From Gemmatimonadota bacterium (GTDB taxonomy: Bacteria > JAAXHH01): 36,414 nucleotides of DNA. The stretch spans positions 1 to 36,414 of the forward strand of contig VXRC01000010.1 in assembly GCA_009838645.1 (NCBI GenBank), in the 5' to 3' direction. Both the position numbers and the translations under genes were made by a program. Each line of letters starts with the position of its first letter. Positions within the stretch are counted from its first letter, which is position 1. The notes under the pieces were generated by a model that saw only the letters and a program-made list of their open reading frames with translations, was not told where the DNA came from and ran no database searches. Below, in pieces: positions 26,193 through 36,414 of the stretch.

Positions 26193-28883
26193 ATGCAGTG
26201 GAAACAGGTACGTATCGTTCTTATTCTCGTTGTAATCTTCACCGCGCTTTGGTACGTCTATCCTTCCGTAAGAACCTCTGACTACTGGCAATACGCCCCC
26301 GTTCAGACCACCCTTACCCCGGAACAGATCGATGCGATCGATGCGGATCCGCTCCTGACCGAAGCGGACCGGGCGCAGCTCAAGGAACTGAACCTGACCA
26401 AGGCCGAACGCGACCGGCTTCAGGACCAGTCCATCCGCCAGGGTCTGGATCTCCAGGGCGGCGTGCACATCAAGCTCGAGGTGGACAAGTCCAACCTGCC
26501 GGAGGAGGAAGCCGTAGACGTCGTGGAACGGGCGATGCAGGTCATCTCGAACCGCGTCAACGAATTCGGCGTCACCGAACCGATCATCCAGCAGGAGGGC
26601 GAAGACCGCATCATCGTCGAGCTGCCGGGACTCAGGGACATAGACCGCGCCATGACGCTGATCAACCAGACCGCCCAGCTGGAGTTCAGGCTGCTGCGCG
26701 AAGGCAGCGAGCTTCGTTCGGTCGTCGAGCGCATCGACGCCCTGCTGGCGGCCCGCGATACCACGAGCGTCCCGGCGGATACGAGCGCCCTGATTCCAGA
26801 AGCGGCCACCACGGCGGAACGCAACCCCTTTCTGTCGTTGATCGACCTCTCCGACAACGAGATCATCGTACCGGCGAGCAATACCGCCCGCGTAGACGAA
26901 ATCCTGGCCCAGCCCCAGGTGCAGAGCTTCATTCCGGCCGGCGCGGAGATCCGGGCCGGCGTGATGCGGACGACGGCCAGCGGACAACGCGTCAGGTCCT
27001 ATTACTACATGAACGCCCAGCCGGAACTGACCGGCGCCGTACTGGCGGACGCCTTCCCGCAGACCGGTTCAGGCTCCGACATCGGCAGCATGGGCGTGGC
27101 GTCGGTGGGCTTCACGACCACGGACGACGGCGCCAGGACCTTCTCCCGCGTTACGGGGAACAACATCGGCCGGCGCCTGGCGATCGTGCTGGACGGCCGG
27201 GTGTTCTCCGCGCCGGTCATCCAGGGACGCATACCCAACGGCCGGGGCGAGATCACCGGGATCAACTCGCTGGAGGAGGCGAGGGACCTCTCCATCGTGT
27301 TGCGCGCCGGCGCCCTGCCCGCGCCCATGGAGATCATCAGCAAGTACGTCGTGGGGCCGTCCCTGGGCGAGGACGCCATCAACTCCGGCAAATGGGCCTC
27401 GATCCTGGGTCTCATCGCCGTCATGATCTTCATGGCGATGTATTACCGGACGGCCGGCTTCATCGCCAATTTCGCCCTGATCCTGAACCTCCTCTTCCTG
27501 CTGGCCGTCCTCGGCGCTTTCCAGGCGACGCTGACGCTGCCCGGCATCGCGGGAATCATCCTGACCATGGGCATGTCGGTGGACGCCAACATCCTCATCT
27601 TCGAACGGATCAAGGAGGAGCTCAGGGCCGGAGGGAAGACGATCCGGCAGTCCGTGGACAGCGGCTACGGGAACGCGCTCCGCACCATCGTGGACGCAAA
27701 CATCACCACCCTGATCACCGCCTTCGCCCTGTACGAGTTCGGGACCGGTCCCATCAAGGGATTCGCCGTGACGCTGGGATTCGGCATCCTGATCAGCATG
27801 TTCACGGCCATCTTCATCACGCGGTCCCTCTTCGACGCGCTCATCGACCGGTGGCAGCTCGCCCAGGTCAGCATCGGTCGGACCGATCCCTTCGGGCGCC
27901 TGTTCTTTGGATTCATGCGGTTCGGCAAAGCGGCCTTCGTCATCACCTGGTGCGTGATCGTGGTCGGCCTGGGAACCATCGTCATGCGCGGCGGGGTGAA
28001 CTGGGGCGTCGACTTTCAAAGCGGGTCGCTGATCGAGATGCGGTTCGATCCTCCGGTGCCGGTACAGGACATACGCGGCGCCCTGGGTAACGCCGCCATC
28101 GAGGACCAGCCCGTCGACCTGAGCCAGAGCGAGATCAAGGTGATCGGCGAGGAGGGCAACATCCTGATCCGGGCGGCCGCCAGCGACTGGAACGAGCAGC
28201 AGATCGCGTCGGCCGTGAAATCGACGCTCGGGGAACAGTTTCCCGAGAACCTGAAGGGCAATGAAGACGACTGGCTGCGGCAGGAATACAACGTTAGCCC
28301 GAAGATCGGCAAAGAACTCACGGTCGACGCCATGGGCGCGGTGGGAGCCTCCATCATCGGCATCGTCCTTTACATCACCATCCGGTTCCGGCAGGTCAAC
28401 GGGTTCCGGTTCGGCATCGGGACGATCGTCGCGTTGATCCACGACGTGCTCATCGTGCTGGCCATGCTCACCCTCGTGGGCGAGGAGCTCACCATGGCGG
28501 TCGTGGCGGCCCTGCTGACCGTCGTGGGGTATTCGACGAACGACACCATCGTTGTCTACGACCGCATCAGGGAAAGCCTGGGCCGGACCCGGACGGAAGG
28601 GTTCTCGGGCGTGGTGGACCGCAGCATCAACGAATGCCTGAACCGGACCATGATGACGTCGCTCACCGTACTGCTGGTCCTGGTCTTCCTGCTGGCCGGA
28701 AGCACGTCGACCAACTGGGGATTCGCCCTGGCGCTGACCTTCGGCGTCATCACCGGAACCTATTCCTCGATTTTCATCGCCAGCCCCATCGTGGTCTGGT
28801 GGCAGAACTGGATAGCGAAGAAGCGCGAGGAAATCCGACGCGCCAGAAAGCCATCGCGGTCGAGCGTCGCCCGCACCGGTTAG
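26193..28883 (+). CDS. secDF: SecD-SecF fusion protein translocase subunit
   Basis: The 896-residue protein joins SecD and SecF in one chain with about 12 membrane helices. SecD starts with TM1 (8-24) and has RQGLDLQGGVHIKLEVD near 82-98, the periplasmic P1 region, and a helix block from about 401. SecF begins near 575 and has GVNWGVDFQSGSLIEM near 600-615. SecDF uses the proton gradient to help pull proteins out of the SecYEG channel. Fusion occurs in several phyla, including Bacteroidetes and Firmicutes. TAGGAG precedes the ATG by 9 bp. Confidence 0.96.
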   Translation: MQWKQVRIVLILVVIFTALWYVYPSVRTSDYWQYAPVQTTLTPEQIDAIDADPLLTEADRAQLKELNLTKAERDRLQDQSIRQGLDLQGGVHIKLEVDKSNLPEEEAVDVVERAMQVISNRVNEFGVTEPIIQQEGEDRIIVELPGLRDIDRAMTLINQTAQLEFRLLREGSELRSVVERIDALLAARDTTSVPADTSALIPEAATTAERNPFLSLIDLSDNEIIVPASNTARVDEILAQPQVQSFIPAGAEIRAGVMRTTASGQRVRSYYYMNAQPELTGAVLADAFPQTGSGSDIGSMGVASVGFTTTDDGARTFSRVTGNNIGRRLAIVLDGRVFSAPVIQGRIPNGRGEITGINSLEEARDLSIVLRAGALPAPMEIISKYVVGPSLGEDAINSGKWASILGLIAVMIFMAMYYRTAGFIANFALILNLLFLLAVLGAFQATLTLPGIAGIILTMGMSVDANILIFERIKEELRAGGKTIRQSVDSGYGNALRTIVDANITTLITAFALYEFGTGPIKGFAVTLGFGILISMFTAIFITRSLFDALIDRWQLAQVSIGRTDPFGRLFFGFMRFGKAAFVITWCVIVVGLGTIVMRGGVNWGVDFQSGSLIEMRFDPPVPVQDIRGALGNAAIEDQPVDLSQSEIKVIGEEGNILIRAAASDWNEQQIASAVKSTLGEQFPENLKGNEDDWLRQEYNVSPKIGKELTVDAMGAVGASIIGIVLYITIRFRQVNGFRFGIGTIVALIHDVLIVLAMLTLVGEELTMAVVAALLTVVGYSTNDTIVVYDRIRESLGRTRTEGFSGVVDRSINECLNRTMMTSLTVLLVLVFLLAGSTSTNWGFALALTFGVITGTYSSIFIASPIVVWWQNWIAKKREEIRRARKPSRSSVARTG

Positions 28884-28940
28884 TGTGAACGTACGCCGGG
28901 GCGCCGGCGCCGGACGCGGCCCTTGACGAATCGAGCGTAA

Positions 28941-31939
<2,999 letters not shown>

Positions 31940-31968
31940 ACAAGGTCGCTAACAATGGAAGATCTCTC

Positions 31969-32994
31969 ATGGAAAAATACCGGGCAGGCTTCATCGGTTG
32001 CGGCGGCATCGCCACCGCCCACGCGGACGGATACCGCCACGTGGAGAACGCCGAGATCGAACTGATCGCGGGTTCGGACATTCATCCGGAAGGGGAGAAG
32101 GCGCAGCATCTCGCCCGGGAACACGGCATCCGGCTGTACGCGGACCATCGCGAAATGCTGGAGCGGGAACAACTCGACCTGGTGAGCGTATGCACCTGGC
32201 CCCGCGGCCACTGCGAAGCCACGATCGCGGCGGTGGAAAACGGCGCGAGGGGCATCCTGTGCGAGAAACCCATGGCCGTGTCCCTGGACGAGGCCGACCG
32301 GATGATCGGGGCCTGCGAGAAAGCCGGCGCCGCCCTCGCCATCGGCCACGCCCACCGTTTTTCGCCCCAGGCCGTCCAGGCGCGCGTATGGGTCCAGGCC
32401 GGGGAAATCGGGGAGGTCGCCATGATCTGGGGCCACTGCACCCTCGACCTGATGAACAACGGCACCCACGTCATCGACCTGATCAGCTACCTGAACGGCG
32501 ACAGCCCGCCCCGGTGGGTCATGGGCCAGATCGACCGCCGCAACCGGATCGAAGGACGGCGCAACCATCCGGACATGCCGGCCGAAGACATGGCGATCGG
32601 TCGGGTCGGCTACGAAAACGGCGTCGTGGGCTTCATCGAACTGGGCGAACGTGCGAGCCAGTCCTTCTCCTTCCGGATCATCGGCTCCGACGGCATCATA
32701 GAAGTGAACAGCCCCGACGGGCCGCCACTGAAAATGCTGTCCAGCTATCGTTCGGACGGATGGCACGTGCCGCGACTGGAAGAGACTTATTCGAATATCT
32801 GCGGCGAGCTGGAGGAACTGGTCTCCGCCGTGGAAGGCCGCGGCGCCCACCGGTCCGAGGCGAAGATCGCCCGCACGGCCCTGGAGACCATCATGGGCAT
32901 CTTCGAGTCCTCCGCGCGGCGACGCGTACTGGAATTCCCCATCGACGTCGGCGATTTCGTCCTGGAACGCATGGTCAGGGAAGGGTTGGTGTAA
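31969..32994 (+). CDS. Gfo/Idh/MocA family oxidoreductase
   Basis: The 341-residue product has an N-terminal Rossmann fold ([18 protein letters not shown]), CEKPMAVS with the typical Glu-Lys-Pro, and a C-terminal domain with [12 protein letters not shown]. Such enzymes oxidise or reduce sugars, inositols or related compounds with NAD(P). The ATG at 31969 with GGAAG at 31957-31961 is preferred; a GTG at 31936 overlapping the previous stop is possible and adds 11 residues. It probably shares a transcript with the amidinotransferase. The substrate is unknown. Confidence 0.9.
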   Translation: MEKYRAGFIGCGGIATAHADGYRHVENAEIELIAGSDIHPEGEKAQHLAREHGIRLYADHREMLEREQLDLVSVCTWPRGHCEATIAAVENGARGILCEKPMAVSLDEADRMIGACEKAGAALAIGHAHRFSPQAVQARVWVQAGEIGEVAMIWGHCTLDLMNNGTHVIDLISYLNGDSPPRWVMGQIDRRNRIEGRRNHPDMPAEDMAIGRVGYENGVVGFIELGERASQSFSFRIIGSDGIIEVNSPDGPPLKMLSSYRSDGWHVPRLEETYSNICGELEELVSAVEGRGAHRSEAKIARTALETIMGIFESSARRRVLEFPIDVGDFVLERMVREGLV

Positions 32995-32995
32995 A

Positions 32996-35089
32996 TTGAA
33001 CGCAGCGCATGGCAACGAACAGCGGGCCAACCGACTGGTTCACGAGACCAGCCCTTACCTGAGGCAGCACGCCCGCAATCCCGTGGACTGGTATCCATGG
33101 GGCGAAGAGGCCCTGGAGAAAGCCCGGTCGGAAGACAAGCCCGTGATGCTGTCCATCGGCTACTCCGCGTGCCACTGGTGCCACGTCATGGCCCACGAGT
33201 CCTTCGAGAACGAGGAAACGGCGGAGATCATGAACCGGCACTTCGTCAACGTCAAGGTGGACCGGGAAGAACGGCCCGACCTGGACGAGATCTACATGAA
33301 CGCCGTCACCGCCATGACGGGCAGCGGCGGCTGGCCCATGACCGTCTTCCTCACGCCCGGCCTGAAACCCTTCTACGGGGGCACCTATTTCCCCCCGGAC
33401 GACCGGTACGGCCGGCCCGGGTTTCCCCGCATTTTGCAGGCCGTGGCCCAGTTCTACCGGGAGCGCCGGTCCGACGCCGAGGAACAGGGCGAGAAGCTTA
33501 AATCGCGCCTCGTCGAGCTGGCCGGGTTCACCTCAAGCAACGAGACTCTGGAAACGGGCCTGCTCGACAAGGCCTTCACCGGAATCGCCGCGTCCTATGA
33601 CGCCACGAACGGCGGTTTCGGCACGCAGCCCAAGTTCCCCCCGTCCATGACGCTGTCCTTCCTGCTGCGCGAGCACCTCAGGTCCGGGCGGCAGTCGGCC
33701 CTCGACATGGCCGTCCATTCCCTGTCGAAAATGGGAAACGGCGGGATCTACGACCACCTGGGCGGCGGATTCCACCGCTATTCCGTCGACGCGAAATGGC
33801 TGATCCCCCACTTCGAGAAGATGCTGTACGACAACGCGCTGCTCCTGCGGACCTATACCGAGGCGTTCCAGGCCACCGGAGAACCCCTGTTCCGCAAGGT
33901 CGTTTCGGAAACGGCGTCCTACGTGATCCGCGAGATGATGCAGCCCGGCGGCGGCTTCTATGCGACCCAGGACGCGGACAGCGAGGGCGAGGAAGGCCGG
34001 TTCTTCGTGTGGACGCCGGACGAGATCAAGGCGGTCCTGGGGGATGAGAAAGGCCGCCTGTTCGCCCGGTACTACGGCGCGGAAGAAGGGGGCAACTTCG
34101 AACACGGGACCAGCGTCCTGCACGTGGACGTCGACCTGGAGCCGCTGGCCGCCCACCTGCAAGTAGCGCCGGACGATCTGCGGGCGATCGTGTTCGAAGG
34201 ACGTCGGACCCTATTCGATCACCGCGAGCAACGCGTGCACCCCGGACGGGACGAGAAGGTCATGACGGACTGGAACGGGCTGATGGCCGGCAGCCTGGTC
34301 CGGGCGAGCCGCGTCTTCGGCGAACCGGCCTGGCTCGACGCGGCGGCGGATTCGATGGGGTTCGTCCTGGACGCGCTGTACGAGGACAGCAGGCTCATGC
34401 ATACGTTCAAGGACGGCCGGGCGCGGTTCAACGGCTACCTGGACGACTACGCCTTCACGGTTTCCGCGCTCCTGGATTTATACGAGGCGACCTTCGACCC
34501 GACCTGGTTCGTCCGCGCCGAAGCGCTCATGGACACGACGATCGAGCGGTTCTGGGATCCGGAGGACGGCGGGTTCTTCTTCACCAGCGACGACCACGAG
34601 ACGCTCATCGTCCGGTCCAAGAATCCCTACGACAACGCCATCCCCTCGGGCAACGCCGTGAGCGTGCAGAACCTGCTCCGGCTGGCGGCATTCACCGGCA
34701 GGAACGAATACCGGGACCGGGCCGGGCAGACCCTGTCGCTCTTCACGGATTACATGGGCGCGGCGCCCGGGGGCTTCGGCCAGTTGCTGTGCGGACTCTC
34801 CTGGTATCTCGACAGGTCCGTGGAGATCGCCCTGGTCGGCGCCAGGGAAGACGCCGCCACGCGGGCCATGCTGGACCTGATCGACGGCACGTTCCTGCCG
34901 AACAAGGTCGTGGCCCTGCACGATCCGTCCGAGGACGACGACCGTGCCGGGAAACACATCCCGCTCCTCGCGGACCGGCCGCAGATCGACGGCGCGACCA
35001 CGGCCTACGTCTGCGAGCAGTTCGTGTGCCGGCAACCGGTGACCACGGTGGATGAGCTAGCCGAACTGCTTTCAGTCAATCCCCAGTAA
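32996..35089 (+). CDS. Thioredoxin-domain protein, YyaL/DUF255 family
   Basis: The 697-residue protein starts at a TTG, 1 bp after the previous stop, with GGAAGGG about 10 bp upstream. The N-terminal thioredoxin-like domain has [18 protein letters not shown] (19-36) and [14 protein letters not shown] with a CHWC motif at 59-62, then [11 protein letters not shown] and GGTYFPP. The rest resembles an alpha/alpha toroid as in N-acyl-glucosamine epimerases ([28 protein letters not shown]). The mammalian relative is SPATA20. The role is not known with certainty. Its last 18 bp overlap the end of the convergent recombinase gene. Confidence 0.93.
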   Translation: MNAAHGNEQRANRLVHETSPYLRQHARNPVDWYPWGEEALEKARSEDKPVMLSIGYSACHWCHVMAHESFENEETAEIMNRHFVNVKVDREERPDLDEIYMNAVTAMTGSGGWPMTVFLTPGLKPFYGGTYFPPDDRYGRPGFPRILQAVAQFYRERRSDAEEQGEKLKSRLVELAGFTSSNETLETGLLDKAFTGIAASYDATNGGFGTQPKFPPSMTLSFLLREHLRSGRQSALDMAVHSLSKMGNGGIYDHLGGGFHRYSVDAKWLIPHFEKMLYDNALLLRTYTEAFQATGEPLFRKVVSETASYVIREMMQPGGGFYATQDADSEGEEGRFFVWTPDEIKAVLGDEKGRLFARYYGAEEGGNFEHGTSVLHVDVDLEPLAAHLQVAPDDLRAIVFEGRRTLFDHREQRVHPGRDEKVMTDWNGLMAGSLVRASRVFGEPAWLDAAADSMGFVLDALYEDSRLMHTFKDGRARFNGYLDDYAFTVSALLDLYEATFDPTWFVRAEALMDTTIERFWDPEDGGFFFTSDDHETLIVRSKNPYDNAIPSGNAVSVQNLLRLAAFTGRNEYRDRAGQTLSLFTDYMGAAPGGFGQLLCGLSWYLDRSVEIALVGAREDAATRAMLDLIDGTFLPNKVVALHDPSEDDDRAGKHIPLLADRPQIDGATTAYVCEQFVCRQPVTTVDELAELLSVNPQ

Positions 35090-36010
35090 CCGGGCTACCG
35101 CGCCCTTGCCAGCGGCCTGATCGCGGGTGTAGTGCGCGGGCATCTGGCTATCAGTCCAACGTCCGGCATTCTGCAGTTCCACCAGGGTAGCGCCACGCTG
35201 CGCGAGTTCCTGGGCGGTTCCGATGCGAAGGCTGTGCCCACTCACGCCCTTAATGCCGACCAGCTCCGCGGATGCCTTGATGGCCAGCCGGGCGCCGTCC
35301 ACCGTCAGCCGGGCATCGCTCATCCGGTCGCCCTTCAGCATCCGGCGGAAGAGGGGTCCCACCGTGTAACCGGCTTGCTGCTGCAACTGCTGGATCGTGT
35401 CGACGGTCCGGGCGGTCAGAAAGAGGGTGGCGCCCTTCCCCTCCTGGTCGGTCTTGCTTTGAAGCAACAGGAGCCGCCCACTCCCGTCGAACGCGGTGGT
35501 GATGTGCTCGCAGTCGATGGCGACGGCTTCTCCAATCCTCAACAGCGCATCGCTCATCACGCGAAAAAGCGCGGCGTCCCTCAGTCCGGCCAGGGTGTCG
35601 GTGGCGACGGCGTTTTGCACCATGATCTTGACCGTCTCGCGGCTCAATCCCGTTACCTGGCCGCGGCCCCTGTTTCGACCTTCGCGGCGGATTCCGGCCA
35701 GCGTTCGGCTCGTCAACGGTCCCACGCTCGACGGGCGTCGATCCAGCTTCTCCCAGAAACGAACGGCCTGTACCACTACCGTAACGGAGGCCGGCGCAAG
35801 TCCCCGGGTATACAGATGCGCCAGGTAGCCGGCCAGCGCAGTGTCGGTCAACTGCTGCCCATCCAGGTGCTCGAACAATTTGCGCAAAGCATCGCCGTAC
35901 GCTTTTGCCGTGTTCGGCGCGATGCTGGCTTCCAGCAATCGCGCGACTCCGACGGACGTTCGGTCGGCTTTGTTTTCGAGGGTATGCTGTAAGGAAACGT
36001 TTCGCTGCAT
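35072..36010 (-). CDS. Tyrosine recombinase/integrase
   Basis: The 312-residue protein has an N-terminal SAM-like domain (to about 100) and a catalytic domain with the full set of residues: Arg158 (LLRIGE), Lys186 (QSKTD), His259 and Arg262 (SGHSLR), Trp285 in the second His/Trp position, and the nucleophile Tyr294 (AHYTR). It cuts and rejoins DNA at a specific site. Its position at the end of YyaL, with an AT-rich tail beyond, fits an integrated element. It is not Xer by position; no XerC/D partner is near. The AT-rich DNA contrasts with the GC-rich neighbours only upstream of the gene. Confidence 0.92.
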   Translation of the reverse strand: MQRNVSLQHTLENKADRTSVGVARLLEASIAPNTAKAYGDALRKLFEHLDGQQLTDTALAGYLAHLYTRGLAPASVTVVVQAVRFWEKLDRRPSSVGPLTSRTLAGIRREGRNRGRGQVTGLSRETVKIMVQNAVATDTLAGLRDAALFRVMSDALLRIGEAVAIDCEHITTAFDGSGRLLLLQSKTDQEGKGATLFLTARTVDTIQQLQQQAGYTVGPLFRRMLKGDRMSDARLTVDGARLAIKASAELVGIKGVSGHSLRIGTAQELAQRGATLVELQNAGRWTDSQMPAHYTRDQAAGKGAVARLLGID

Positions 36011-36414
36011 CGTACTTTCTCAATACGAAATTCCAGCACGCATTCATGGGGAGAGTTTTTTTTTATTTGGACGAGACAGGGAGGAACCTGGACACTAACT
36101 CCTGTCGCAATCTGAAATGTTTGTTCTTGTGATATGTTTGGAGATGTTCAATGCATTTCGGACGGCTGAGTTTGCAGGATCGATCCCGGTGCCGATGGGC
36201 TAGGACGGCTTCCCTCAGTTACGGATTCGATAGGGTGTAGCGACTGAATGCGGGGTTCGTTGACCATTCTCGCCAGTCTCAGTATGCTGTTTCGTTGTCT
36301 TTCTGTATGGTAGGTAAGGTACGAATGGATGCAGGGAAAGGTCAACCATATTATGAATATCAAATATTTTTATGATTATTATGTTATTTACTCCATATAT
36401 ATATATGAATAGAC
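36011..36414. other. AT-rich terminal region upstream of the recombinase
   Basis: About 400 bp with no convincing gene. Features seen are a small dyad TCGTACT/AATACGA (36010-36028) touching the recombinase start, a run of nine T (36056-36064), and an alternating AT run near 36395-36406. A 71-codon minus-strand frame (36148-36363) has no recognisable family. The sharp fall in GC towards the right edge suggests foreign DNA. The window ends here. Confidence 0.7.

Noticed and set aside
36160-36300. Possible tRNA or tRNA fragment as the attachment site
   Set aside because: I looked for a T-loop GTTCRA with a matching acceptor stem on both strands and found only partial matches that do not fold.
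36148-36363. A 71-codon minus-strand frame in the AT-rich tail
   Set aside because: No ribosome binding site or recognisable family; the window ends too soon to judge it as a gene.

Overview
The window is about 36.4 kb of GC-rich bacterial DNA with dense, mostly uninterrupted coding. It looks chromosomal. The MraY and L2 sequence variants, the fused SecDF and the general gene content suggest a member of the FCB superphylum or a nearby phylum (Latescibacterota- or Gemmatimonadota-like). This placement is inferred from a few motifs and is not a phylogenetic result.

Positions 1-15170 (+) hold the end of tuf followed by a near-complete merged S10-spc-alpha ribosomal operon: rpsJ, rplC, rplD, rplW, rplB, rpsS, rplV, rpsC, rplP, rpmC, rpsQ, rplN, rplX, rplE, rpsN, rpsH, rplF, rplR, rpsE, rpmD, rplO, secY, adk, infA, rpmJ, rpsM, rpsK, rpsD, rpoA, rplQ. 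It ends at a strong, probably bidirectional terminator (15216-15250). The map gene often found beside adk is absent. Several spacers contain short tandem duplications, two of which include the upstream stop codon. Adk has a Glu where the P-loop Thr is expected.

Positions 15283-24001 are on the minus strand. First comes an ammonium transporter with a good sigma-70 promoter and an inverted repeat over its -10. Next are a uracil-DNA-glycosylase-superfamily protein and a class II Fic protein; the Fic gene is more AT-rich than its surroundings and is preceded by an array of TTATTC/GAATAA inverted repeats. Then come a von Willebrand A (MIDAS) protein, MraY, and a 756-residue MurG joined through a repetitive linker to a C-terminal HEAT-repeat domain. 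MurG and MraY are 7 bp apart. They would act in sequence in lipid I and lipid II synthesis, here outside a normal dcw cluster.

Positions 24002-35089 (+) hold an orphan VapB-like antitoxin and a DUF1801 protein. After a textbook sigma-70 promoter come a LysM lipoprotein, a SecDF fusion, NAD-dependent DNA ligase LigA, a DDAH/amidinotransferase-family hydrolase, a Gfo/Idh/MocA oxidoreductase and a YyaL/DUF255 thioredoxin-domain protein. Several of the later genes overlap by stop/start codons.

Positions 35072-36414: a minus-strand tyrosine recombinase overlaps the 3' end of the YyaL gene by 18 bp. It is followed by an AT-rich tail without a convincing gene, which could be the edge of a mobile element. 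The best candidates for something undescribed are the MurG-HEAT/MraY pair, the Fic operator array, the adk P-loop variant and the stop-codon-containing tandem repeats.
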